A DNA stretch of 50,934 bases from Candidatus Pararuminococcus gallinarum. GTDB taxonomy: Bacteria > Bacillota > Clostridia > Oscillospirales > Ruminococcaceae. Below the pieces are notes generated by a model. The model was not told the DNA's origin, did no database searches, and was given only the letters and a program-made list of their open reading frames with translations. Location of the stretch: NCBI GenBank assembly GCA_904419775.1, contig CAJFSX010000004.1, positions 1-50,934 on the forward strand, given 5' to 3'. The position numbers and the translations under genes are program-made. This document shows positions 15,186-23,397 of this stretch, in pieces (the stretch's first letter is position 1; every line of letters begins with the position of its first letter).

Positions 15186-16631
15186 ATGATCAAACACAAG
15201 CGCATCGACCTGATCTGTATAGCCGCTGCCATTGCGGCCGCTCTTCTGACCCTGGCGCTGATGTGGGGCGGGGATCAAATTCCTCAAGAGAGCGCCCCCC
15301 TAGCATATGTGACCCGGCTTTTTGATGACAGCAGGGTTCATACCGTTGATATACAGATTGACGATTGGGGCAGCTTTGTCCAGAATGCGACCAAGGAGGA
15401 GTATGTTTCCTGTACCGTCCAAATTGATGGGGAGGTATTCCAACAGGTAGGCCTGCGGGCCAAAGGGAACAACTCCCTGCGGCTGACAGAGGAATATGGG
15501 CTCAGCCGCTACAGCCTGAAGCTGGAGTTTGACCAGTTTTTGGACGGCGGAAATTACTACGGCCTGGATAAATTTTCTCTGGATGCTTCCTTTCAGGACA
15601 ACAGCTATCTAAAGACCTATATGGCTTATGACATGATGGCCTTTATGGAGGTGCCTACTCCCCTTTGTAGCTATGCCTGGGTCAAGGTCAACGGAGAGGA
15701 CTGGGGGATGTTTTTGGCGGTGGAGGAACCGGAGGAGGCGTTTGCCCGGCGGAATTTTGGCAACGATCATGGCCAGCTTTACAAACCGGATTACCGCTCC
15801 TTAGAGGAAGAAAATGCCGACGTGGCGCTGCGGTATATTGACGGCAATCCCAGCAGTTATCCAGGCATCTTTGAAAACGCCAAATTCCAGCTTACCCAAA
15901 AAGATCAAAGGCGGCTGATTGAGGCGCTGGAAATTTTAGCTACCGGCGAAAATTTAGAAAGTGCTGTCAATGTGGACGGCGCCTTGCGGTATTTTACGGT
16001 ACAGGTCTTTGTCATGAACTGGGACAGCTATCTGGGATATACGGGACACAACTATTTTTTATATGAGGAAGAGGGGATTCTCACCATTCTGCCTTGGGAT
16101 TATAACCTGGCTTTTGGCACCTATGCCCTGGGCATGACCAACCCTATTGAAGATCCCGACATCCTTATCAACTATCCCATCAATACCCCTGCGGAGGGAA
16201 GCGTGATGCTCAACCGGCCCCTCTATCACAACCTGATGCTGCGAGACGAATACTTTGCCCAGTATCACGAATACTTTGATGAGTTTTTATCTGAGTATAT
16301 GGAAAGCGGGCGGTTCGCGGCTACCCTTCGGCGGACAGCGGCGATGATCGCCCCCTATGTTGCGAAGGATCCTACAAAGTTTTGCTCCTATGAGGATCAT
16401 CAGCGTGCTGTGGACACCCTGGAACAGGTCTGCCTGCTCCGGGCGCAGAGCGTCCGGGGCCAGCTGGAGGGGGAGATACCGCCTACCCTCCAAGGCCAAC
16501 GGGAACAACCGGATGCCGGTGTGGACGCCTCATCTGTCCAGCTGGCCGACTTAGGGGATTTCGAGGATCTGGAATCGGCGGGAGAAAGACAGCAGGCGGC
16601 GATGGAACAGATAAAACAAAAAAGCGCTTAG
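15186..16631 (+). CDS. CotH-family kinase, membrane-anchored, copy 1
   Basis: 481 residues with an N-terminal membrane helix (about 8-28), so the kinase domain is predicted outside the membrane. CotH proteins are atypical protein kinases first known from spore coats. Visible signatures are VGLRAKGNNSL (glycine-containing ATP-binding loop region), YYGLDKFSLD, YAWVKVNGEDWGMFLAVEE and the catalytic WDYNLAFG. The C-terminal 40 residues are polar. It is the last gene of the probable SigI-controlled operon. Its most obvious nearby candidate substrate is the Ser/Thr/Tyr-bearing repeat of the lipoprotein encoded by the same operon; that is inference. A paralogue of similar length lies at 28273. Confidence 0.9.
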   Translation: MIKHKRIDLICIAAAIAAALLTLALMWGGDQIPQESAPLAYVTRLFDDSRVHTVDIQIDDWGSFVQNATKEEYVSCTVQIDGEVFQQVGLRAKGNNSLRLTEEYGLSRYSLKLEFDQFLDGGNYYGLDKFSLDASFQDNSYLKTYMAYDMMAFMEVPTPLCSYAWVKVNGEDWGMFLAVEEPEEAFARRNFGNDHGQLYKPDYRSLEEENADVALRYIDGNPSSYPGIFENAKFQLTQKDQRRLIEALEILATGENLESAVNVDGALRYFTVQVFVMNWDSYLGYTGHNYFLYEEEGILTILPWDYNLAFGTYALGMTNPIEDPDILINYPINTPAEGSVMLNRPLYHNLMLRDEYFAQYHEYFDEFLSEYMESGRFAATLRRTAAMIAPYVAKDPTKFCSYEDHQRAVDTLEQVCLLRAQSVRGQLEGEIPPTLQGQREQPDAGVDASSVQLADLGDFEDLESAGERQQAAMEQIKQKSA

Positions 16632-16652
16632 GATTTTTCCTAAGCGCTTTTT
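16618..16652. terminator. Bidirectional terminator
   Basis: AAGCGCTTAGGA and TCCTAAGCGCTT form a 12-bp stem with a T-rich loop. A and T runs on either side serve the convergent CotH and decarboxylase-family genes. Confidence 0.93.
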
Positions 16653-16714
16653 GTCAATCAAGAGAAATCAACGGAATCCTTCCCCAAAAAGGCCAAGGGC
16701 GCAAATTTCGAAAA

Positions 16715-17410
16715 CTATCTGCCCATCTCCTCAGCGGCCTTGTTGACGCAGGAAATGGCGTTGAGACTCCGGGGATAGCCGATATAGGGCAGGCATTGGG
16801 AGACCACCCGGATCAGGAATGCCTTGTCGCTGCCAAGGTTCATATTGCCCTTGGCGTGGCTTGTCAGCTGGGGTTCGCAGCCTCCCTGAGCCGCCAGAAA
16901 ACAGAAGGTGATCATCTCCCGCTGTTTGAGGTCCAGCCCGGTGCGGGTGTAGTAGTCCCCAAAGCAGTTGGCCGCCAGCCAGCGGTTGATGTGGCCCTGT
17001 TTCCAGGCGTCCTTCATGGAATCCCCGAAAATCTCCACCTGGGTTTGGGCACCCCTTTCCAGACGGTTTTCCATGGTGGTGGTAGCCTGTCCCTCCAGGG
17101 GAAGCTTGACGCCCCGGTCGGTCAGGACGGCGTTGGTAGCATCCAGGAAGGGACGGACCCGGCCGATGCCGAGATAATCCACCGCCTGGTAGACGATTTC
17201 CTTGGCCATGACGGGGGTGACCCCGGCATCCAGGGCCTGGGGCAGCTCCAGCCGGAACTGGTCAATGCCCTGGCAGCCCAGCAGGGTGGCCAGGATGGCC
17301 ATATGACGGGTAGGCTCCTCCAGCTGCTGGCCGGGCTCGCCCACCACCTCATCCATGGCAAAGTGTTCCATCCGCTCCATAAATTCCGGATCGGTTTCGT
17401 AGATGTTCAT
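16715..17410 (-). CDS. Carboxymuconolactone decarboxylase family protein
   Basis: 231 residues with two CMD/AhpD-like halves (about 45-115 and 150-215). The family includes gamma-carboxymuconolactone decarboxylase and thiol peroxidase-like AhpD proteins. There is no CxxC pair: AHPD-type Cys are absent around REMITFCFLAAQGGCEPQL, where two Cys are eleven residues apart. The substrate cannot be assigned. It is last in a four-gene minus-strand operon (MerR, cupin, aldo/keto reductase, CMD), a combination common in gut Clostridia and usually annotated only by family. The start at 17410 follows an AAGGAT site; upstream codons in frame overlap the previous gene. Confidence 0.9.
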   Translation of the reverse strand: MNIYETDPEFMERMEHFAMDEVVGEPGQQLEEPTRHMAILATLLGCQGIDQFRLELPQALDAGVTPVMAKEIVYQAVDYLGIGRVRPFLDATNAVLTDRGVKLPLEGQATTTMENRLERGAQTQVEIFGDSMKDAWKQGHINRWLAANCFGDYYTRTGLDLKQREMITFCFLAAQGGCEPQLTSHAKGNMNLGSDKAFLIRVVSQCLPYIGYPRSLNAISCVNKAAEEMGR

Positions 17411-17426
17411 CAATATATCCTTCTTT

Positions 17427-18470
17427 CTACTTTTCAATCTGTTGGTTGCCGGTGCTCCACACATGATGCTCCCCCTCTGCCGCCGGGGTGTTTTGGGCCA
17501 TGACGCCTACCAGGTTGTGGGGGACATAGGGCTCCTCCAGATAGGCGATTTCCTCCGGCGTCAGCAGAAGATCCGCCGCCTTTGCCGCCCCTTCGATATG
17601 GTGCAGCTTGGTGGCGCCCACTACGGGAGCCGTCACCTTGGTGAGCAGCCATGCCAGGGAGATTTCGGTCATGGATACGCCCCGTTTTTCTGCCAGCTCT
17701 GCCACCCGGCCGATAATGACCGCATCCTGTCCGGCGGTGGCGTCATATTTGAATTTGGCGTAGCTGTCCTCCTCCAGGCGCTTGGATGTCTCTCCCGGAT
17801 GCTTGGAAAGGCGGCCGCCGGCCAGGGGACTGTAGGGGGTCATGGCAATGTTGTCCTCCCCGCAAAGCTTCGCCATCTCCCGCTCCTCCTCCCGGAAGAT
17901 CAGGTTATAATGGCCCTGGATGGAAACGAACTTGGAAAAGCCCTCCTGCTCCGCCAGGGCGTTTGCCTTGGCCAGCTGATAGGCCAGACAGTTGGAGATG
18001 CCGATATACCGGACTTTTCCCGCCTTTACGGCCTGGTGCAGCCCCTCCATAATGTCATAGAGAGGGGTGGCGTAATCCCACATGTGATAGATATACAGAT
18101 CCACATAATCAAGGCCCAGGTTTTTCAGGCTGGTATCGATCATCCGCTGGATATGCTGCTGGCCGGAAATCCCCGCTTGGATCTCCTCCGGGGTCCGGGG
18201 CAGGAACTTGGTGGCCACCACCACATCCTCCCGGCGGGCAAAGTCCCGGAGGGCCCGGCCCAGATACTGTTCACTGGTGCCGCTTTGGTAGGCAATGGCG
18301 GTGTCAAAGAAGTTGACGCCAAGCTCCAGCCCCCGCTTGATGATTTGCCGGGAATGCTCTTCGTCGATGGTCCAGCTGTGCTGGCCATTCTTGGCGTCGC
18401 CAAAGCCCATGCATCCCATGCAGATGCGGGAGACGGTCAAATCGGAATTGCCCAGTTTGGTGTATTGCAT
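17427..18470 (-). CDS. Aldo/keto reductase
   Basis: 347 residues, NADPH-dependent carbonyl reductase fold. The N-terminus MQYTKLGNSDLTVSRICMGCM is typical. Catalytic residues are visible: Asp and Tyr in FFDTAIAYQSG, Lys in VVATK, and His replaced or shifted in YIYHMWD. NADPH-binding features include ITPYSPLAGG-like MTPYSPLAGGRLSKH and the C-terminal VVGATKLHHIEGA. It resembles the AKR group related to YghZ and Gfo-type sugar aldehyde reductases. AGGAGGG is placed eight bases before the ATG. It lies 16 bp upstream of the CMD gene and downstream of the cupin gene in one operon. Confidence 0.95.
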   Translation of the reverse strand: MQYTKLGNSDLTVSRICMGCMGFGDAKNGQHSWTIDEEHSRQIIKRGLELGVNFFDTAIAYQSGTSEQYLGRALRDFARREDVVVATKFLPRTPEEIQAGISGQQHIQRMIDTSLKNLGLDYVDLYIYHMWDYATPLYDIMEGLHQAVKAGKVRYIGISNCLAYQLAKANALAEQEGFSKFVSIQGHYNLIFREEEREMAKLCGEDNIAMTPYSPLAGGRLSKHPGETSKRLEEDSYAKFKYDATAGQDAVIIGRVAELAEKRGVSMTEISLAWLLTKVTAPVVGATKLHHIEGAAKAADLLLTPEEIAYLEEPYVPHNLVGVMAQNTPAAEGEHHVWSTGNQQIEK

Positions 18471-18524
18471 ATGATTCCCTCCTGATGGAAAAAGATTGCC
18501 TTTCCTCATTTGAGGGGCAAGCCT

Positions 18525-18962
18525 TTATTTCAGACTCTGATAAGCCTGGTCATCCACCGCTTCCAGCCATTCATTGTTGGTCTCGTCGCCGGGGACTTCT
18601 ACGGCAATGTGGGAGAACCAGCTGTCCGCCTTGGCCCCGTGCCAATGCTTGACCTCGGGCGGGATGACGATGACCGTTCCCGGCTCCAGGCTGACGGCTT
18701 CCTTGCCCTCCTCCTGGTACCAGCCGCTGCCTGCGGTGCAGATGAGGATCTGGCCGCCGCCGGTTTTGGCGTGATGGATGTGCCAGTTGTTCCGGCAGCC
18801 CGGCTCAAAGGTGACGTTGGCCAGGGATACAGCGCTTTCTCCCGGTTTTGTCAGGGGATGCAGATAGGAATTGCCGATAAAATACTGGGCGAATGCGGTA
18901 TTGGGCTGGCCCATACCGAAGACGTTTTGGGCGTCGAATTGGTTTTTGTCTTGGATTTTCAT
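18525..18962 (-). CDS. Cupin-domain protein
   Basis: 145 residues forming one cupin barrel. Cupin motif 1 is GCRNNWHIHHAKTGGGQILICTAG (read in two parts: WHIHHA, then the Gly-rich turn), and motif 2 is PGTVIVIPPEVKHWHGA. Metal ligands are the His pair, a Gln in place of Glu, and the late His. These proteins often pair with CMD-family proteins, as here. Start 18962 is preferred over an in-frame TTG one codon earlier because AGGAGG lies seven bases upstream. The enzyme or sensor role is unknown. Confidence 0.92.
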   Translation of the reverse strand: MKIQDKNQFDAQNVFGMGQPNTAFAQYFIGNSYLHPLTKPGESAVSLANVTFEPGCRNNWHIHHAKTGGGQILICTAGSGWYQEEGKEAVSLEPGTVIVIPPEVKHWHGAKADSWFSHIAVEVPGDETNNEWLEAVDDQAYQSLK

Positions 18963-18994
18963 CAAGGTACCTCCTCATCATGATAGGTTTTATT

Positions 18995-19354
18995 TTATGC
19001 TTTTTCTTGCTGTTTTTTCCGGATATGATAGCGCAGGTAATCCAGCCGCTGCAGCTGTCTCTCCCGCAGGTGGATTTCATCCAGGGTGCAGCTGCGCTTT
19101 TGGTTGAGCATCTTCAGCCGCTGCTCCTCTGTATCCTCCTGCTCCAGCAAAAGCTTCATGTAGGTCTCGATCTCGCCAATGTCAAAGCCCATGTCGTGGA
19201 GGGACATAATCAGGCTCAGACGCTCCAAATCCGTGTCGTCGTACTGCCAGGCCCCCATCACCTTTTTCACCGCACCGCAAAGCCCCCACCGCTCGTATTC
19301 CTTGAGGATTTCCAGGGGGATCTGATAGCGTTCGCTTGCCTCGTTGATGGTCAT
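18995..19354 (-). CDS. MerR-family transcriptional regulator
   Basis: 119 residues: an N-terminal winged helix (MTINEASERYQIPLEILKEYERWGLC), then YDDTDLERLSLIMSLHDMGFDIGEIETYM, and a C-terminal coiled coil for dimerisation. No Cys-rich metal site is present at the C-terminus, so it is not an obvious metal or thiol sensor. It is the first gene of the cupin-AKR-CMD operon and probably its autoregulated controller. Confidence 0.92.
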   Translation of the reverse strand: MTINEASERYQIPLEILKEYERWGLCGAVKKVMGAWQYDDTDLERLSLIMSLHDMGFDIGEIETYMKLLLEQEDTEEQRLKMLNQKRSCTLDEIHLRERQLQRLDYLRYHIRKKQQEKA

Positions 19355-19433
19355 GGAATAACCCCTTCCAGATCGTGCATTTTGCTGGCAGAAGCGGCAG
19401 ATGCCTTATTGCCAGTTCTTTTTATGCAAAAAA

Positions 19434-19458
19434 ATAGATGTCCCGTTGGGACACCTAT
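19434..19458 (-). terminator. Terminator of the LysR gene
   Basis: On the minus strand ATAGGTGTCCC pairs with GGGACATCTAT around a three-base loop, followed by TTTTTT. It lies between the LysR stop at 19492 and the MerR operon, so the two are separate transcripts. Confidence 0.82.
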
Positions 19459-19491
19459 ATTGTAGACCTTGGATGAAAACATGTCTAATGC

Positions 19492-20382
19492 TTATATTGG
19501 ATTCTCTTTCATGCCTGAAATGTATTTTTGTGCGTGTTCAATAAAGGCAGAAGCCGCCGGAGAAAAGACCTGGGCGTTTTTCCACACCAGCACGGTGCTG
19601 GTGCGAATGGAAGGGGAGAGGGGGACAAAACAAAGCCCCTCATAGGAGCAATCGAGAATCAGGGTGAGGACGTAACCCACCTGGTTGCGGGCCAGGATGG
19701 CCTCATTATAGAGCAGGTTTCCGCTGGCCACAATATGCAGCTTCTCCGCCAGAGGGCCAAACCAGTGGAACAGCTCATTTTGCAGGATCTCCCGCTGGGG
19801 CAGGATCAGGGGCTGGCCGGCCAGGTCCTGGGGCGTAATCCCCGGCTTTTCCGCCAGAGGGGAATCGGCCCGCATCAGCACCCCCCAGGTTTCCTGAACC
19901 GGTGTGCGGATAAACCCATATTTTGCAATGTCCACCGGTTCCGGCAGCAGGCCCAGATCCAGGATTCCCCGCTCGATCCGCTCCTTAATATTGTCGGCAT
20001 TGCCGCTGTATAGTTCAAAGGTTACCAAAGGGTTTTCCCGCTGGAAGGTGGAGATCAGTTCTGCTAGAAACTGAGAGCTCTGCAGCTCCCCGCTGCCCAC
20101 CGAGATATTGCCCGCCAGCTGTTCCTTCTCATGGCACAGCTCTTCCTTGGCCTTTTCCGCGAGGGAGACAATTTCCTCTGCCCGCCGGCGCAGCAGCATC
20201 CCCTCCTCGGTCAGGACAATATGGTGCTTGCTCCGGAAAAAGAGTTTGACGCCCAGTTCCTCTTCCAGCTGGATCAGCTGCCGGGAGAGGGTGGGCTGTG
20301 TCAAATGGAGAAGATGAGCCGCCCTGGTGATATTCTCCTCCCGGGCCACCATGAGGAAATATTTCAGTACCCGAATCTCCAT
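19492..20382 (-). CDS. LysR-family transcriptional regulator
   Basis: 296 residues. The N-terminal helix-turn-helix is MEIRVLKYFLMVAREENITR with AAHLLHLTQPTLSRQLIQLE following. The effector-binding domain covers about residues 90-290 with two Rossmann-like lobes. Start 20382 is chosen from AAAGGGGGA upstream; an upstream ATG at 20436 would add an untypical hydrophobic tail. Likely targets are the MerR operon to its left or the DMT gene to its right, but LysR genes are usually divergent from their targets and this one is not, so the target is uncertain. Confidence 0.95.
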   Translation of the reverse strand: MEIRVLKYFLMVAREENITRAAHLLHLTQPTLSRQLIQLEEELGVKLFFRSKHHIVLTEEGMLLRRRAEEIVSLAEKAKEELCHEKEQLAGNISVGSGELQSSQFLAELISTFQRENPLVTFELYSGNADNIKERIERGILDLGLLPEPVDIAKYGFIRTPVQETWGVLMRADSPLAEKPGITPQDLAGQPLILPQREILQNELFHWFGPLAEKLHIVASGNLLYNEAILARNQVGYVLTLILDCSYEGLCFVPLSPSIRTSTVLVWKNAQVFSPAASAFIEHAQKYISGMKENPI

Positions 20383-20501
20383 AAGCCGTCCCCCTTTTTT
20401 AAAAATCATAGCACAGAGAAGGGGGAGAAGCAACACAGAGAAAGACGGCCCCGGGCAGGAATTTTCATAGGGGCGATCCTATAAATCCAAAGGCACCTGC
20501 A

Positions 20502-20927
20502 TTATTGGGTGATGAGAAACAGGCCTACAGCGCAGACTCCCATGCCGATGACCTGTTTGAAGGAGATGCTCTCCTGATAGAGGAAAAAGCCAACCAAGAC
20601 TAGGATGCAGGCAAGGGAAATATTGGCCACAAGGGAGGCGGTGTTTACCTTCCATCCAGCCCGGTAGACGTGGATATAGCCAAACTCCAGGGCAACCACA
20701 CTGATGCCCAGGAGGACCGCTGTCCAGTTGAGCTTGGATAGCTCTGCCGGCAGCTTTTGATGGCCGCCCTGGAACAGGTACAGCCCAAAGGCGCACGCCG
20801 CGGCAACACAGTAGGTGACGGCCAGGGAAAGAAAGGCGTTGGCCTGGGACGGGGTAGATTTTGTGGTGATATTGTAAAATACATTGGCCACAACCACCAG
20901 GGCAATAGGCCAGATATAACCGAGCAT
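20502..20927 (-). CDS. Small DMT/EamA-like membrane protein
   Basis: 141 residues with four to five hydrophobic helices, about half of a ten-helix EamA transporter. Such proteins act as paired or dimeric drug/metabolite transporters. The last helix pair (ISLACILVLVGFFLYQESISFKQVIG) carries the typical EamA end with a buried Glu. The substrate is unknown. It sits alone between terminators with an AGGAGG-type site upstream. Confidence 0.85.
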   Translation of the reverse strand: MLGYIWPIALVVVANVFYNITTKSTPSQANAFLSLAVTYCVAAACAFGLYLFQGGHQKLPAELSKLNWTAVLLGISVVALEFGYIHVYRAGWKVNTASLVANISLACILVLVGFFLYQESISFKQVIGMGVCAVGLFLITQ

Positions 20928-20944
20928 TATGATCCTCCTCCAAG

Positions 20945-20975
20945 CAAAAAAGCAGCCAGACCAAAGCCTGACTGC
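20945..20975 (-). terminator. Terminator of the polymer operon
   Basis: On the minus strand GCAGTCAGGC and GTCTGGCTGC form an imperfect ten-pair stem followed by TTTTTTG. It closes the minus-strand operon that ends with the GGDEF/EAL gene. Confidence 0.8.
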
Positions 20976-21045
20976 CGGTAGGTGCTCACCCGTTTATTCT
21001 TTTATGATGATACCATTGCGGGCACCGGATGTCAAATTTCGTCTT

Positions 21046-22875
21046 TTATGCTTGTTGTCGCAGATCTAGAATCCTTGCCATTGCATTTGACGCCGGCATG
21101 GGGACAAAAAATCGAAATCCTTGGAGTACATCACAGTGGAGACTTTGCAAAATTTCGATCTGCTTGTCATCCTCAACCCCTTCCGCCAGGATGGTCAGTT
21201 CCATGCTGTGGCCTGTCTGGACCAGCGCGTTGAGGATGATCTTACCCTGGGCCGTCCACATGTTGTCGATGAGATGCTTATCTAGCTTCAGACCATCCAT
21301 GGGATATTCCTGTAGGTCGTGGAAGGAGGAAAAACCAATTCCGAAGTCGTCAAAGATGACCCGGACGCCAAGATCCCGAACGGCCATAATATTCCGGAGC
21401 ATCTGTTCGCTTTCTTTGGGATCAATCCACTCGCTCTCGGTTACCTCCAGAATGAGCAGTTTTCGAGGAAAGGTATGGTTTTGTAGGATCTGTGTGAAGC
21501 GCTGGGTAAAATCATAACTGGCCAGTGTCCGGCGGGAAAAGTTGCAGGAAATAAAGAAATCATGGATTTCTTGTTGCTCTAAACCTTCTAGGAACACGCA
21601 GACTTTTTCCATGCCATAGAAATCCAGGTTCTCAATCCGGCCTTCCTTCTCCAGCAGAGGAACATAATGGTCCGGCATTAAGAGACCCCGCACAGGGTGA
21701 TTCCAGCGGGAAAGGGCCTCACCCCCCACCACCCGATAGGAGTGGGCGTCCACAAAAAATTGGAGATAAAGCTGAATTTCCTTCCGTTCCAATCCACCTT
21801 CAAAATCTGCCAATAGCTGCCATCGTTCCTGACAGTTTTTGCATTCTTTGGTATCACAAAATCTGCAATCCGTTTCCTCCCTGCGAGCCTTTAGGGCGCA
21901 CTGCCTGGTATGAAACAGGGCGTGGCCTAAGTCCCGGTACTCTACCTTGAGAGGACAGATGCCCGCCACTGCGTCGCCGGGGGATAACTTTCGCCCGTCG
22001 CAGGAAAAGCTGCGAATCTCCTGGAGCACGGCGCGTACCCACCGTTCTACCCTTTCCTGGTTCTGGGACATTTTAACGGCGATCAGTTCTCCGTCGGAGC
22101 CTTTGGCCAGGATATCGGAGGAAATGCCCGCCTCTTTGAGTGCCTGTGCCCCATGAAGCCAGAATGCCTTGGACTGTTCCTGCCCCATAAAATATCCCAC
22201 ATGATCCAGGTCTAGGTGAAAACAGACCAAATAATAGAGAGGGCGGTTCTGATCTTGGATGAGTCGCGGGTACGTATGATCCAGATATTCGTAGGTTCGC
22301 AGCCCCGTCTCCGGATCGTTTAGAAGAATTTCTTTGGCCTTTTTTCTCTCCCGTTTCAGACAGACCAGGGCCGACAGAAGCCCCAGAACCAGCAGCAGGA
22401 AGATTATCCCGATACCGACCATTGCAGCTGTGGGAATCCCCGGCTGCGGGGCGCCTTCTCCAGCGGCCTCCAACAGAGAGCCGGTCCACTCTGCCTGGGA
22501 GCGCTGGGCCGCATATTCCCGCAGGTCGGATTGAAAGGCGGAAGGAGCCACATCGGTAAAGGAGAGAAAATACACCGTCTCTTCCCCTTCAGTGACGGCG
22601 GGGAAGAGAAGAAGGGGTTCTTCCTCCATATGGGCATATTGGTTATCCCCCGCACAGCCAGAGACCAGGTCGACCTGTTGTTTCTCCGCTAGATCCTTCC
22701 GTTGATCCTTCTCGCCTGGCTGGTAATAGCGCAGATCGTACCCATATTCGCTGGCAAACTGCCGGAGAAATGAGGGAATTGCCCCCTCATAGGTCTGGCT
22801 TTCCGGGTCATAATACTCCAAAGGATAGAGATCTGGATTTCCTGCCACATAGATGATTGCTTCGCCGGTTTGCAA
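21046..22875 (-). CDS. Membrane GGDEF (degenerate)-EAL c-di-GMP phosphodiesterase
   Basis: 609 residues. Residues 1-125 resemble an amino-acid-binding (SBP_bac_3-like) sensor domain (NPDLYPLEYYDPESQTYEGA). One membrane helix follows (about 151-173), then a GGDEF-fold domain whose active motif is SDGEL instead of GGDEF (near 260), so no cyclase activity is expected. The EAL domain starts near 380 with GGEALSRW and keeps EVTES, SCNFS, DDFGIGFSS, LKLDKHLI, AEGVE and QGF, so c-di-GMP hydrolysis is plausible. Between them lies CRFCDTKECKNC (about 334-345), a four-Cys motif that could bind metal. The only start is TTG at 22875 after GGAAGG, with a stop two codons earlier; no signal peptide is present. 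Last gene of the polymer operon. Confidence 0.9.
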   Translation of the reverse strand: MQTGEAIIYVAGNPDLYPLEYYDPESQTYEGAIPSFLRQFASEYGYDLRYYQPGEKDQRKDLAEKQQVDLVSGCAGDNQYAHMEEEPLLLFPAVTEGEETVYFLSFTDVAPSAFQSDLREYAAQRSQAEWTGSLLEAAGEGAPQPGIPTAAMVGIGIIFLLLVLGLLSALVCLKRERKKAKEILLNDPETGLRTYEYLDHTYPRLIQDQNRPLYYLVCFHLDLDHVGYFMGQEQSKAFWLHGAQALKEAGISSDILAKGSDGELIAVKMSQNQERVERWVRAVLQEIRSFSCDGRKLSPGDAVAGICPLKVEYRDLGHALFHTRQCALKARREETDCRFCDTKECKNCQERWQLLADFEGGLERKEIQLYLQFFVDAHSYRVVGGEALSRWNHPVRGLLMPDHYVPLLEKEGRIENLDFYGMEKVCVFLEGLEQQEIHDFFISCNFSRRTLASYDFTQRFTQILQNHTFPRKLLILEVTESEWIDPKESEQMLRNIMAVRDLGVRVIFDDFGIGFSSFHDLQEYPMDGLKLDKHLIDNMWTAQGKIILNALVQTGHSMELTILAEGVEDDKQIEILQSLHCDVLQGFRFFVPMPASNAMARILDLRQQA

Positions 22876-22891
22876 GTTCTACCTTCCTCTC

Positions 22892-23383
22892 TCACCGAAA
22901 TAGGGCCAGATTGCCAGTAGGAGCTGCCTCGCTCAGACTGGCGGCCTGCTGTTCGAGTTGATGGGTCTGAGCGTTAAGCTCCTCCAAGGTTGCGCAGATA
23001 GACTCCCGCAGTTTTTTGATGTTTGCCCGGTAGCCATCCAACAGTGACAGATCCTGCTCCAAAGCTTGGCGGAGGGTTTGACGAGCGGCTTCCTCCTGAA
23101 CCTGGGTTTCCGCCTTTAACGCTTCCGCGCTGGCTCTAGCGTCCAAAATAGCGGTGGAAATTTGATCATACTGTCCGCGTATCCTGCTGACTTCTTCCCG
23201 CAAGCGGCTATTTTCCTCCTCCAGCTCCCGGATGCGGGTTTGGGCCTGCTGATCCATCCGCTCCATCTGGGCATCCTTTTCCAGCAGCTTCTGGGAAAAC
23301 GCCTCTTCCTGGGTGGCAATATATAAGAATACATGATCCTTTTTGTACCCCCAAAGGCCCTGCTTCATTTCTTCCAGCTTCAT
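22892..23383 (-). CDS. Coiled-coil (DivIVA-like) protein
   Basis: 163 residues, cytoplasmic. After a short N-terminal segment (MKLEEMKQGLWGYKKDHVFL) comes an almost continuous coiled coil (about 30-155) rich in Glu, Gln and Arg. The start resembles the lipid-binding head of DivIVA-type proteins (xGYxKxDV), but the match is short. CGGAGG sits six bases upstream of the start at 23383, which falls just after the glycosyltransferase gene. It may scaffold or localise the polymer synthase; this rests on context only. Confidence 0.8.
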   Translation of the reverse strand: MKLEEMKQGLWGYKKDHVFLYIATQEEAFSQKLLEKDAQMERMDQQAQTRIRELEEENSRLREEVSRIRGQYDQISTAILDARASAEALKAETQVQEEAARQTLRQALEQDLSLLDGYRANIKKLRESICATLEELNAQTHQLEQQAASLSEAAPTGNLALFR

Positions 23384-23397
23384 AAATTGACCTCCGT

